Assembly (NCBI GenBank): GCA_003342815.1
Contig: PTEX01000012.1
Span: forward strand, 619,192-683,191
From: Eudromia elegans
Lineage: Eukaryota > Chordata > Aves > Tinamiformes > Tinamidae
Direction of reading: 5' to 3'
Length of the DNA stretch: 64,000 bases
In this document: piece by piece, positions 54,488 through 64,000 of the stretch
Numbering within the stretch: position 1 is the stretch's first letter
How the letters are laid out: each line of letters begins with the position of its first letter
Notes under the pieces: generated by a model
The model's input: only the letters and a program-made list of their open reading frames with translations
Database searches by the model: none
Told to the model about the DNA's origin: nothing
Translations under genes and position numbers: made by a program

Positions 54488-54898
54488 GAATGTTACAGAC
54501 AACGACTTTTGTGACCACATTTGTTAACTAGCAGTTTTGTTGGTTTCCTTTTTATATATGTATTTCATGCACTAGAAAGGTGCCAGACCTTTCTATTGAG
54601 ATTGTGTATAATTTATTGGTCTGGTGATTTTTTTTAAAAGATATATAATTTAAGTGTAATAGATATTAATGTATATAATTGTATTTTGGCATTATGTAAA
54701 TATGTATTTTTTCTATAATGTTTATATTAATATTAAGCTTCAGATAATGCTATTATTTTCTTATCGCAGTTTTTTATAAACTGTTCTACATAAACTATTT
54801 TAAATTGAATGGCTAGCAGGACAGCAGAATTGGGGACAGGTTTTGTACTGGCATGGAGCACACAGGAAAGGGTCCTAATAGGACTGCTTCTCTTTTCT

Positions 54899-55026
54899 TT
54901 TTCTCCTTTTCTCCTTTTCTCCTTTTCTCCTTTTCTCCTTTTCTCCTTTTCTCCTTTTCTCCTTTTCTCCTTTTCTCCTTTTCTCCTTTTCTCCTTTTCT
55001 CCTTTTCTCCTTTTCTCCTTTTCTCC
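54899..55026. repeat. (TTTTCTCC)16 microsatellite
   Basis: Sixteen perfect copies of an 8-bp unit, 128 bp in all, with impure pyrimidine flanks to about 55060. One strand is all pyrimidine and the other all purine. It lies about 410 bases after the PTPRB stop codon, within the probable 3' UTR. Confidence 0.97.
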
Positions 55027-57470
55027 TTTCTTTTTCCCTTTTTTTTCCTTTTTTTTTTGTTTTTTAACTAGTTCTGTGTTTGTGAGATGAAATAAGCTAC
55101 TGTTGCACAGGGGAGCGCTAGTCCCATGCAGGACTTAGGACGCTGCCCTGTGCTGTGAACTTCCTGCTTGTAGGCTCACCGGGACGGGTGAGACCCAGCA
55201 CAGTGACACACCCTGTACAGGACTCTCCAAAGCCAAACAGAGCAGCGTCCACCTCGCCTGGAGCAACTGCTCCAGCCCAAGGGCACGGAGTAGGCGAGCA
55301 CCAGCCAACGCAGGCTACCCTGAGCGCCAGTAAGACCTTACCCCACCGTCCGTGTTCTGGGGGGACGAGTCCCTTTCTGACTTCCTTGCGCTGCTTTGAG
55401 GGAGCAGAATCAGACCCAGTGAGTGGCCCTGCCTTTCCAGGGGAGTGCAGATACACAGTGAGAGGAAACGCCTCATCTGTGCACATGATGGAGCCTGCCA
55501 GGATACAACCCTGGCGACTTCTAACTCATTTAAAAACCAACTTGTACCATGACAGCTTAAAAAGAGAGAGACTGCAAGCATGTTAGGGAAGTGAAGGTAT
55601 ATAAAGACCTGTGTCCTAGACTTGATACGACTGGCTTCAGCCCTTCCTGACCACACGTCCTCAGCGCCCTCAGACGCCAGCCTTGGTATCAGCGTTCACA
55701 GCGGCGCAGAGCACGAAGGCTCAGCCAGACTTCAGAGGTCTCTGTATGAAAACGTTGCTCGGGTGCCTGGTGTATCCCTTGTGCATCTCCATCAGATCCC
55801 AGGATCTGGAGGAGGGGACAGCCTCACTGGGGAAGCCGTCCTTACCTGGGAAGGGAAACGTGCAGTTTCTCTTGCTTTTTCCTCTGTTCTTTTGCTAGAT
55901 AAGCTCTAGATGGAAGGGGCTGTGGCAGGAGGGGGCAAGCGGGGATGGCAGCCTCGGGCCGTGACTGCAGTAGCAGCAGCAGCACGTGGGGCGCTGTGTT
56001 TGCCCCCCAAGTGTGGCGCTGCTTTCGGCAGCGAGACCCCCATGCCCGCCCCAGCAGCGCAGCTGGTTGCGCCGCGGCGTCGTCTCCAGGGCAGTGCTGG
56101 GGCAGCGGCTCACGCCATGTGGGCGAGGGCATGAGCGGGGCCTTGCCTGCACGCGTGGTGCCATCACACGCTCGCAAGAGGACACGCGCGGCGCTGCTCC
56201 TAGTGCGGGTCCTGGGCGGCACTCGGGAACATGAGCGGTGACCTTGGCAGCTGCTCTGCCCTCTGCACGCTCCTGCTCACAGGAAGCCAGCGGAAATCCA
56301 CTGGGAATACGGAAAAAGTAGCCATGTAGCATTTTATTTTAAATGTAAGACACCTACTCGTCAGTAGAGCTAATGACATTTACTGCTCCTCTAAGCTGGG
56401 TGTCGGGAGCCGTGGGAAATGCTGATGTAACCAGAATGGACTGGAAGGAGCCTGTGTGTTGAGCAAGGGCTGCTCTTCTGGGAAAAGCGTCCTCGCCTGG
56501 AGAGGGTGGTTCGGTGTGGAAGGGCTGCAGGCGGGTCAGGATTCCCTCGGGGTGTTTCCTCGGGCTGGTGCTGATCCAAGAGCTGAGGTTTGCACACGAG
56601 GAGCCCAGGCCTGCGAGCCACAGGGCTGCCCGAGCACTGGGGTGAGAGGCAGCACGGAAAAGGCTCGAGAACGCCCTTCAGCCTCCGAAGCACTTACAGG
56701 GTTGGGCTGAGCAGAGGTTCATTCAAATGTGTGTAATGAAAGTTATTTAATAATGACGAGAAATGTAACTGACATTTTGATCTGTGCAATACAAGATCCA
56801 CTACCAATTATGGAGAAAAAAAGAAAAAAAAAAAAAGAGATTACATAGCTGGAGTTGTTTTAAAAATATATTTGTTATTACTAATAAAACAGAAGTGAGA
56901 GTAATAGACATACTGTGAAGATGTCATAAAAGTGCAACTTTATTCATTTATCTCTGCTGCTAAAGTTATTTATACAGCTTATATGGGTGCCTAATATTGC
57001 CAGAAATATTATTTTATGCCATGCTATATTATGAATGTCCTTTCGGCTGTACAGCAAGCAGAACGCGTGCGCTCGGTGTTTGTGTGTTACGCCTTGTGCA
57101 CTGCTGGGGTCTGGGCCCTGCCTTGGGACGCACGAGGTGAAAGGCCAGGCCGAGGGCTCCGGCGCTGAGAGCACCAGGGCCTCGTCCCACATCAGCGGCT
57201 CCGCGCGGCCATGGAGCGGAGTGCGGGACCCTGCGAGACGCCCCACGGCAGACGGGGCGTCGCGACGCCGGTAGGGAGGACGGAGAGGAGGGACCGGCTG
57301 AACGGAGCGAACGCTGGGGCACGGGGGCACACACCGCGTCGGTGAGGTGAGGCTGGCCCGTGGGCGTGCAGGACCCCGCGTGTTTCTCGGTGCGTTTGCG
57401 AGCTAAGGGAATAGCGCGCGCCCAGTGGCTGAATGCAGATTGCTGCCTCGCGGGGCCAGGCGTTGCAGTG

Positions 57471-57513
57471 AGGAAGGAAGGAAGGAAGGAAGGAAGGAAA
57501 GAAGGAAGGAAAA
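57471..57513. repeat. (AAGG)n tetranucleotide microsatellite
   Basis: About ten copies of an AAGG unit with one interruption (aaag), ending in a short A run. Purine-only on the + strand. It lies about 250 bases before the distal polyadenylation signals. Confidence 0.9.
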
Positions 57514-57724
57514 AGGGTTCTGAAACATAGCTCAAGTTTCTGCCTGTGCCTGCGGTGAAGCGGCTGACACGCAGCTCCAGCATGCATCCCGTTCTCAAGT
57601 GCTATGTGATTACTTACGTTTGTGTTCCTAACAAATGCTGGGTGAACACAGAGGTGTGCTGCTCTCGGCAATTTAATTTATGCATTCGTTAAGTCTATTT
57701 TTATATGTCTAGCTACAGTCAACA

Positions 57725-57774
57725 AATAAATATATCGGAGTGCATTTTACACCGTTTGATAAATCATGAATAAA
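57725..57774 (+). terminator. Candidate polyadenylation signals (two AATAAA)
   Basis: Canonical AATAAA hexamers at 57725-57730 and 57769-57774 in an AT-rich stretch, with T- and GT-containing sequence in the following 60 bases. They are the most distal closely spaced signals before clearly intergenic sequence. Another candidate is AATAAA at 56883-56888. Which one is used cannot be told without transcript ends. Confidence 0.4.
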
Positions 57775-57790
57775 AGCCATTTAAACAGAA

Positions 57791-60700
57791 GAGGCACGTC
57801 CCGTCTCAGACCCCTTTGAGCTTTGTTACTGCTGCTGTCCTGCTGCTCGGAGGGAAGGCCGGGAGTGAGTTTGATTCCAGGCGCGCCGCTCTGCAGAACA
57901 CATGAATGTCATCAGAGCTGGATGCTCTTGTGCCTGCCACCTCTGCAGGGCAGGGACAGGTTAACTCTGTCTGTTAAAAGGGACAGTGATTTATTAGGGT
58001 TTGGGGGGTGTTGGGATACCAGCCGCGCTCCCTCATGGCCACGCTCCCCGCTGAGGCCGGCCCAGCCCCAGAGGGCAGCAGCAAGGGCCCTACGATGACG
58101 CGCGCTGGTGTCTCCACACTGGAGACGCCTGACGAAGGCAAAGGCAAATCCTGCCACGAGCGCAGCCAGGAAACGGCACCACGGAGGGGTTTCGGCATCT
58201 CTGGTTTACGGGGACACAGTCACCTCTGTTAATATTCTGTCAGTGCTGTAACCTGTTGTTTTTTCACAAACTAGGCCTGTTTACTCCCTCCTGGGCTCAA
58301 TACCTGTGAGTAATTTCTTATTCCCAGTGCTCACAAGTAGCTTTCTTCTTTTCCTGCCTTTGCAATGAGCTGCTTTCCTAAACCTAGGAAGAGCCGGTGC
58401 CAGAGCCCGTGTGCCGGGCGCGATGTGGCGATACCAACATGTGAGCGACCACCGGGGGAAACGGCACGTGTTGTTACAGACCAGGCCTCGACCCGCCGCG
58501 GCAGCGGCGTCTCCTCCACGCACGGACACGGGAGGGAGAGGGAGGGCAACTTGAGACCCCAGCTGGGCCAAGAAGGGACGACCGAGGCCTCGCACAGCAG
58601 CCCCGTGCTGGGCACCAAGTGTCCCTGGCAAGCGCTGAGACGCCTGGGCCACAGCTTCTGGTGCACGGGCTTCCTCACGTTCCTGCCAAGTAACACTCCA
58701 TGTCCTTCCTCGTCCCTGTTGTTCAAGACCTGCTGGTACACCCAGACTGTAGCAGAGACCTGGACCAGATACCTCTTGGGGAGGCTGGGCACAGAGCTTT
58801 CCGTGGTGAGGACACGGCCTGGAAGGAGCTGCTGCCAGGAAGCGGCACCTCAAACACGCTCAGGACGAGAAAACAAGGGCCTGAAACCCGAAATAAAAAC
58901 CCTCAAGAGCTGAACTGAGCAATGCCCACAGGTGCCCTCCTGCAGAGGCCTCCCAATACCTGCATGGTGGCAAAACCTGCTGAGCTGGCAAATTTCATGT
59001 CTCCAAACAGCCTCTGTAGAGGCTGCATGAACACCAAGAGTGTTTACACGTGAGCACAGTGCGGCAGTGCAGAGACGTCTCTCTGGGATAATAATCCCCC
59101 AGGGCTGCCTGTTCAGTCCGTGGAGAGATGATCGCTCAGCCCCAAGCAGACACCCGAAGCAGGCCAAGGGAATCATACCCCAGAATCATACCTGTTGTTC
59201 ACCAGAGATGAAGAAGATGGTTAGACTGGCAGAAGAGTCATCTTAGTTGACATCTCCAATGCCTAATGTAGACATCAAAGGCCTTACATGACCTGCATAC
59301 CACCCCTGATTCCCAACCATGTTTGGGGCTAGACTGGATGTTGAGTTATCCCGCTATGCCAAGTGCAAGTGATTCTGGAGTTGTAACTATCTTCCAGATA
59401 CCTGTGAAAGGTTTTGGGATCCTCTGGGGCCTCTGCCCCTTGGGGCTCTGCAGGAACTGGTTGGGTTTCAAAGCAACAGCCTTGACTCTGAACCATGCCC
59501 TTGGGATTCACACCTGGAAGCCCGTGGCTTAACCAAGAGCCCGGTTCTCACAGTGCTTGGGTTTACCCCTCAGGCCTCCCTTCCTTCTGTCCCGCAGCGG
59601 GTGAGCACGGGAGACATGCAGCCCTCGTCATCATCAGGGCTGAAACGCAGGGCCACAGGGCTCCAAAGAGCCCGATGGGCTCCATAGGCTCCTAGATGCC
59701 TACACCAGCCAGCAAGAAGCAGTAATCTGAGGGGAATCATCCCTAGAAGTTCCTTAGGAATTTCTGCCCTATCCGGAGTGTATTCACACATATCAGTAGA
59801 GGTAAGGATGTATATTTCAATTTTATTTGCTTGCATTGGCACACAGCTCTCTGTTAGGGACCTGTTTGAACACGAAAAGCTCCGAGGATTGTTTCTACTT
59901 TACAAATTTATTATTGTTGTTGTTGTTATTACTAACCTTGTTTGCACTATAATTCCAAAGCCTTTCCTGCTCCCCTTGGGTACACAGGCCAAACATGTCT
60001 GGTCTTTGCCAGGGCTGAGTTTGAGGCTCTGGCGTAAACAGACTGGAAGGAAGCGCCTTGGGTTTTGCTTTCTGTCCCACGGGAGGTAAAGCAGCCTGAC
60101 ACACAGAACCGGGAGCGTTACGGACACGAAAGGCGGCACCGTCTGCAAAGCGAATCGCACGCCGGCTGGCACGCAGCAAAGCTGCCCCATAGACCAGGAC
60201 GGACTGAGCCCTGCTGTGACAGCACAGAGCAGGAATGACTAGACACGGAAAAGAAGGCGAACGTGGACACGGCGCTGCACGTGGCTGGGTGAGGAGAGGG
60301 AAACGCCGTGCGAATAACGGGCACGTTCAGAGAGGTCCGTGTGTTAACTGGGGACACTGCTCTTGCCTGTCACTGACCGGCGTAATAGTAATGAAACCAC
60401 CAAGGAAAAAGAGGGGTCACTGCAAAGGTGCTAAAGAGCTCTGTAATGTGCATAGCATCAAAGAGCTGGGAGCAGATCTGCTCAGGATGCCAAGCATGAC
60501 AAATGCCAGCAATCCAGCTACCTTATCACTGTATCTAGAAGACACGGGGAGCCAAATTATCTGTGAGAGCCCAGCTTGGAGAAAACCAACTGGCAGACAA
60601 CTGGAATGAATTAATGCCCTACAGGTCTGTGCTGGAAAGGTTGGAGAGCACTAAAAATACCCGAGAAGCCGGTTTCTTACGCATCATGCCAGTTAGATGT

Positions 60701-62013
60701 GGTCAGACCGTGACAAATTTTCTGTAAACACTCCGGGAGCTCTCGAAGTGCTTGAAAATACTTGCATGAAAAAATTCAAAGGCAAAAATGGAGGGGAAAA
60801 AAGAAAAGCAGAAGGAAATAGTAGCGTCAAGTGCGGTATGGGTGATCAGCCCAAGTAGGTGAGAAATTTCAGTTTGATCTAACAACACGCTTGAACTCTC
60901 TGGATGGATTTCTCTTTGCTTTGATGGGATTAGACCTGAACATCTTGTTGCCCAGAGAAAAAGAGGAAAAGTCAGAAAATACAGTGAGCAAACTGCCAAC
61001 ACTCTTGTTCTTGTCTAGATGAGACACCCTGATTTTGGTGGGGAAGAGCTGGGGGATAAGAACATGCTGGGATGAGAAAGAAACTAGAAAGAGAAGAAAA
61101 CTACTGAATATCTCCAGCAGCCTTGCAAGACAGCTTTTAGTTCGTCTGTTTTTCACTGACACAAGGGGCATGGGCCATTGCACCTCCCACTTCCTGCTGC
61201 TTAGATCATTGCCCCACTTCCAGAGTGTTGAGAGAGCTGGGGCCAAACTCTCTCGGACAGGACAATTTGGTGCAGAGACTTCATAAACTATTTCCCTTAC
61301 CTACATCCCCCCTTCTTTTCCTCTCCGGTACTTATCCTGGTAATTAAATTATGCAGCCAAGGAAAGTGATCTGAAAAACAGATGGCACACAAAGTGGGAT
61401 ACCAAGGAGTGGCACATTCTTAAGTTTTACAGCAGACACAGAGAGAGATTTAGGTGATATATGGGCCCTGGAGCAAGTAATTGAACTTTAAAGGCTGCTT
61501 GTGCAATGGCCTTTAGCCACTTAGCTTTTTATACTCTTAAATATAAAAATCAAGCTTTTCCCTGAGCATTACAGCCCCTTCGATTTGTTCAATCACGTTC
61601 AACAAGTTCAAACAAGTTGGTTTGACTTAACCAACCTCCCAGGTAACTGCCTATGTCAGTGCCCACTGCTTCCTGAGTGGGATTTGGGCAAGGCGAGACC
61701 TTGAAGCAGGTGGTTTAGCCAAAGGAAAGACCCAGCACTAGTCAAAAAAAAGTAAGGGGGAATGACTCAAAAAAGAGAGCAGCTCATTAATTAACCTGCA
61801 TCCAGGTGAGACACTGAGCACGCGTGAGCACGTTTCCCTGGTACTCCATGGGTGTATTCATCTCTTCCAGTTTTGGACATCCCAGAGTTATCCATCACTC
61901 GTCTCCCTCTTTAGATCTTCCCTGAGACCTGAGGATCTCCAGTGGGTCATCTTGGTGCTCGAGACCGCTGCCTTAGGAGGAGTCTCCAGCACTCCCTGGC
62001 ACTCCCCAGTATA
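57791..62013. other. Downstream intergenic sequence
   Basis: No gene recognised. GC-rich patches at about 58020-58200, 58380-58900 and 60040-60310 give open frames up to 190 residues on both strands, none with a domain. A short GTT run lies near 59917. In human the next gene on this side is KCNMB4 on the opposite strand; none of it is seen here. Confidence 0.5.
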
Positions 62014-62484
62014 AGGAGGGGGATGTGAAACTTCTAGAGGGGGTCCAGCAATGAGCCACAAAGATGGTTAAGGGACTGGAGCATCTATCGTGTGAGGAAA
62101 GACTGAGAGAGCTGGGCCTGTTTAGCCTAGAGAAGACTGAGAGGGGATCTGATCAATATTTACAAATATCTGGGGGTGAAGGTAAAGAAGATGAGGCCAA
62201 ACTCTTCTCAATGGTGGCCAGTGACAGGACAAGGAGTCATGGGTATAAATTAAAACCCAGGCAGTTCCATCTCCACGTGAGGAGGAACTTCTTTCCTGTG
62301 AGGATGACGGAGCCCTGGCACAGGCTGCCCAGAGAGGCTGTGGAGTCTCCTTCTCTGGAGACCTTCCAAACCCGCCTGGATGCCACCCTGTGCCCCATGC
62401 TCTAGGGGTCCCTGCTGGAGAAGGGGGTTGGACTGGATGATCTCGAGAGGTCCCTTCCAACCTCCACCATTCTGTGGTTCTGAG
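62014..62484 (+). mobile_element. CR1 LINE fragment, plus orientation
   Basis: Encodes MVKGLEHLSCEERLRELGLF and later RRNFFPVRMTEPWHRLPREA, FQTRLDATLC, the C-terminal CR1 ORF2 sequence. It then runs into ggttggactggatgatctcg, gaggtcccttccaacc and attctgtggttctgag. One frame disruption lies near KTERG-SDQYLQISGG. Intergenic, downstream of PTPRB. Confidence 0.94.
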
Positions 62485-64000
62485 ATTAAACACTGCTCGG
62501 AGGTGGCTGCCTCTGTCCATCTGCTACCAATGGCTGAGACTTGGATGGGGATGTCAGCTTAGAGAGGGTGAATCTCACACCACAGGGCTTTACACCAACA
62601 TTCATTAGAAATACAATGCACTAGCAATACAATGCATATTTCACAGTGCTGTTGGCTGTTTTCATCCTGGTAGAATGCAAGTCTAAAACACCCAGCATCA
62701 CTGCCACAGTGCCCCCTAACCAGGCCTATTTGCACCCTACCCAACTCATCCTTCACTTTTAAGACCCCTGTACAAACTCTGAGGGCAGGGAGCAGGTGCC
62801 AGCGCTGGCTCCCAGCCAGCCCTAGGAAGAAGGAAAGGGGAAGGGGACGGAAGGGCAGGAAAGGGGAGAGGAGGGAAGGAGAGCTCCTGCACACAGGGAG
62901 GGGGTCTTGCCAGGCGCGTGTGCCTCTGCATCAGCACTAAAGAGGTCTTCACTGGAGCCCCAGGTGATAGCAGCTCCCGAGAGCTTCCCAGCCCAGTACA
63001 TTGGCAGGTTGTCCGACCACCAGCACGGCTCTGGAGCGGTGCTGGAAATGGCCGGCTCCTGCCCGTGCCCGTAATGAGAACCACGGTGAGGAGCTGGCGG
63101 CCCCGCGGCTGGGGCTGCTCCCGCCACATGCACAGTGCCTGGGCTGAAGGTGATTCTCAAGGGGCCCAACACATGGAGCACACAGAGCTTAAACCACCTG
63201 GATAAACAGGGACGTGTTTATGGAAGAAACAGCAGGCGAAAGTACGAGCTCTGCAGCGCTTGCGGTTCAAGGAGAGCTGGTTTGAAACATGAAGGCAACG
63301 CTCATGTGCCCAGGCAGGACTACATGAGCAGGGGGTGCAGGAGCTCCATGGGATGTCACTGGTACCACCTGCTAACGAAAAAGCCATCCAAGCCCGGAGG
63401 AGAAATCCTCCTTTCCCCGGGAAGTGAAGGGGCTTCGTAGGGTCCACGTAAGGCCCTGTCTAAGAGGAGCTGCCAGCCCAGCTGTGCTGCCAGCCCTCCT
63501 CTTCCTCACGCAGGGACAGAGCGGAGCTGAGCACAGCCCCACAGCCAGCGGTGCGAGGGCAGCAAACGCTGCCTGTCCCGAGGGCTGCAGCACTGCTCGC
63601 TGCTCCTTCCTGACTGCAGAGCCCATAGGAAGCTTTGTTTAAATGGAGAGGGCCAAACTCTCCCAGCAACTTGGAGTTATGTAATGAATATTACTAATGG
63701 CAGAGCCCGGTTTGGCAACAGAGCCTTCAAGGTTATTTAGTGAAGCACAGAGTGTACATTGAGTAAGAGAATTAAATTTAATAAGCCTCTGCAAAATAAA
63801 TATAAACCAAATGAATTTGGCATTTTACCTCTTTATTCCGGCTAACGGTAAAACCAACCTTGAAAGAGCAGCTTGAAAGAACCTGGACAGGAGTGATGGA
63901 GGAGGAGGACTCCAAGCTGGTACAAGCTGTCTTGGATCATTATAAAGCTAATTACAGAGCGCGGCAGCTCAGCGTGCACGAATGCAGACGGACGATGACT
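62485..64000. other. Downstream intergenic sequence
   Basis: No gene recognised. Holds a near-repeat of aatacaatgca at about 62610-62635 and the purine tract at 62824-62882. The AT-rich last 350 bases contain an AATAAA at 63795-63800 but no gene to attach it to. Confidence 0.45.
62824..62882 (+). other. Purine tract with G-quadruplex motif
   Basis: Near-pure purine stretch with two C. It contains four runs of three or more G at 62837-62840, 62843-62846, 62853-62855 and 62863-62866, separated by 2, 6 and 7 bases, which meets the usual G3+N1-7 rule. Intergenic, about 340 bp after the CR1 copy. Confidence 0.7.

Larger units (their letters stand above)
54488..57790 (+). other. PTPRB: Probable PTPRB 3' UTR
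   Basis: No coding signal follows the stop. The first 300 bases are strongly AT-rich with several UAUUUAU-like stretches, then a 16-copy octamer array, then GC-rich sequence (about 55140-56280), then AT-rich sequence again from 56700. AATAAA signals lie at 56883-56888, 57725-57730 and 57769-57774; the last two are close together and sit before GC- and T-rich sequence, so I place the end near 57,790. A long 3' UTR fits PTPRB in mammals. The true end could be earlier. Confidence 0.5.

Noticed and set aside
54809..55090. Open frame of repeated SFSPFLLF units
   Set aside because: Direct product of the octamer microsatellite in the 3' UTR; not a gene.
58281..58918. Overlapping open frames of 60-190 residues on both strands downstream of PTPRB
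   Set aside because: GC-rich sequence with several frames open at once, no domain, no splice or start context supporting a gene.

Overview
This window is vertebrate nuclear DNA, almost certainly from a bird. It carries several CR1 LINE fragments with the usual avian 3' end, has compact introns of about 0.1-5 kb, and has very GC-rich promoter-proximal islands next to AT-rich intronic DNA. One gene dominates it, PTPRB (receptor-type tyrosine-protein phosphatase beta, VE-PTP), on the + strand. I rebuilt 31 coding exons from splice sites, reading-frame phase and recognisable protein. From the first fibronectin type III (FNIII) exon at 13060 to the stop codon at 54485-54487, every junction keeps frame. 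They encode about 1,990 residues, plus a signal peptide whose exon lies in a 300-N assembly gap (12676-12975).

Layout. 1-7906: upstream non-coding DNA with one CR1 fragment and a CpG island near 5440-5720. 7907-8151: a Ser/Thr-rich probable coding exon whose phase-0 exit fits the FN1 exon, so it may give an alternative N-terminus. 11940-13560: a large CpG island holding a 48-bp minisatellite, the assembly gap, the last five bases of the signal-peptide exon and the FN1 exon. 18521-42534: FNIII repeats 2-17. Repeats 2-16 are one exon each, all symmetrical phase 1-1 and 258-282 bp long; repeat 17 and the juxtamembrane stretch take three exons. 43037-43136: transmembrane exon. 44477-52761: juxtamembrane exons, including an 18-nt microexon, and the single PTP catalytic domain, with its WPD loop, [10 protein letters not shown] signature and Q-loop intact. 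54465-54487: tiny last coding exon, entered through a 44-T tract. 54488 to about 57,790: probable 3' UTR with a 16-copy octamer microsatellite and several AATAAA signals. 57,790-64,000: non-coding DNA with one CR1 copy, a G-quadruplex-type purine tract and GC-rich patches; no gene recognised.

Function, from knowledge of the family: PTPRB is an endothelial R3-type receptor phosphatase with one catalytic domain. It dephosphorylates TIE2 and associates with VE-cadherin and VEGFR2 signalling, restraining angiogenic signalling and supporting junction integrity. The sequence shows all parts needed for an active enzyme. In human, PTPRR lies just upstream of PTPRB in the same orientation, but I see no PTPRR coding sequence here.

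I found no new gene system. The points most worth a second look are the acidic insertion in FN1, the alternative N-terminal exon, the GC-AG intron after FN13, the homopolymer-linked last acceptor, the pyrimidine octamer array in the 3' UTR and an intronic CpG island. Exon boundaries were placed by eye from splice consensus and phase, without transcript data.
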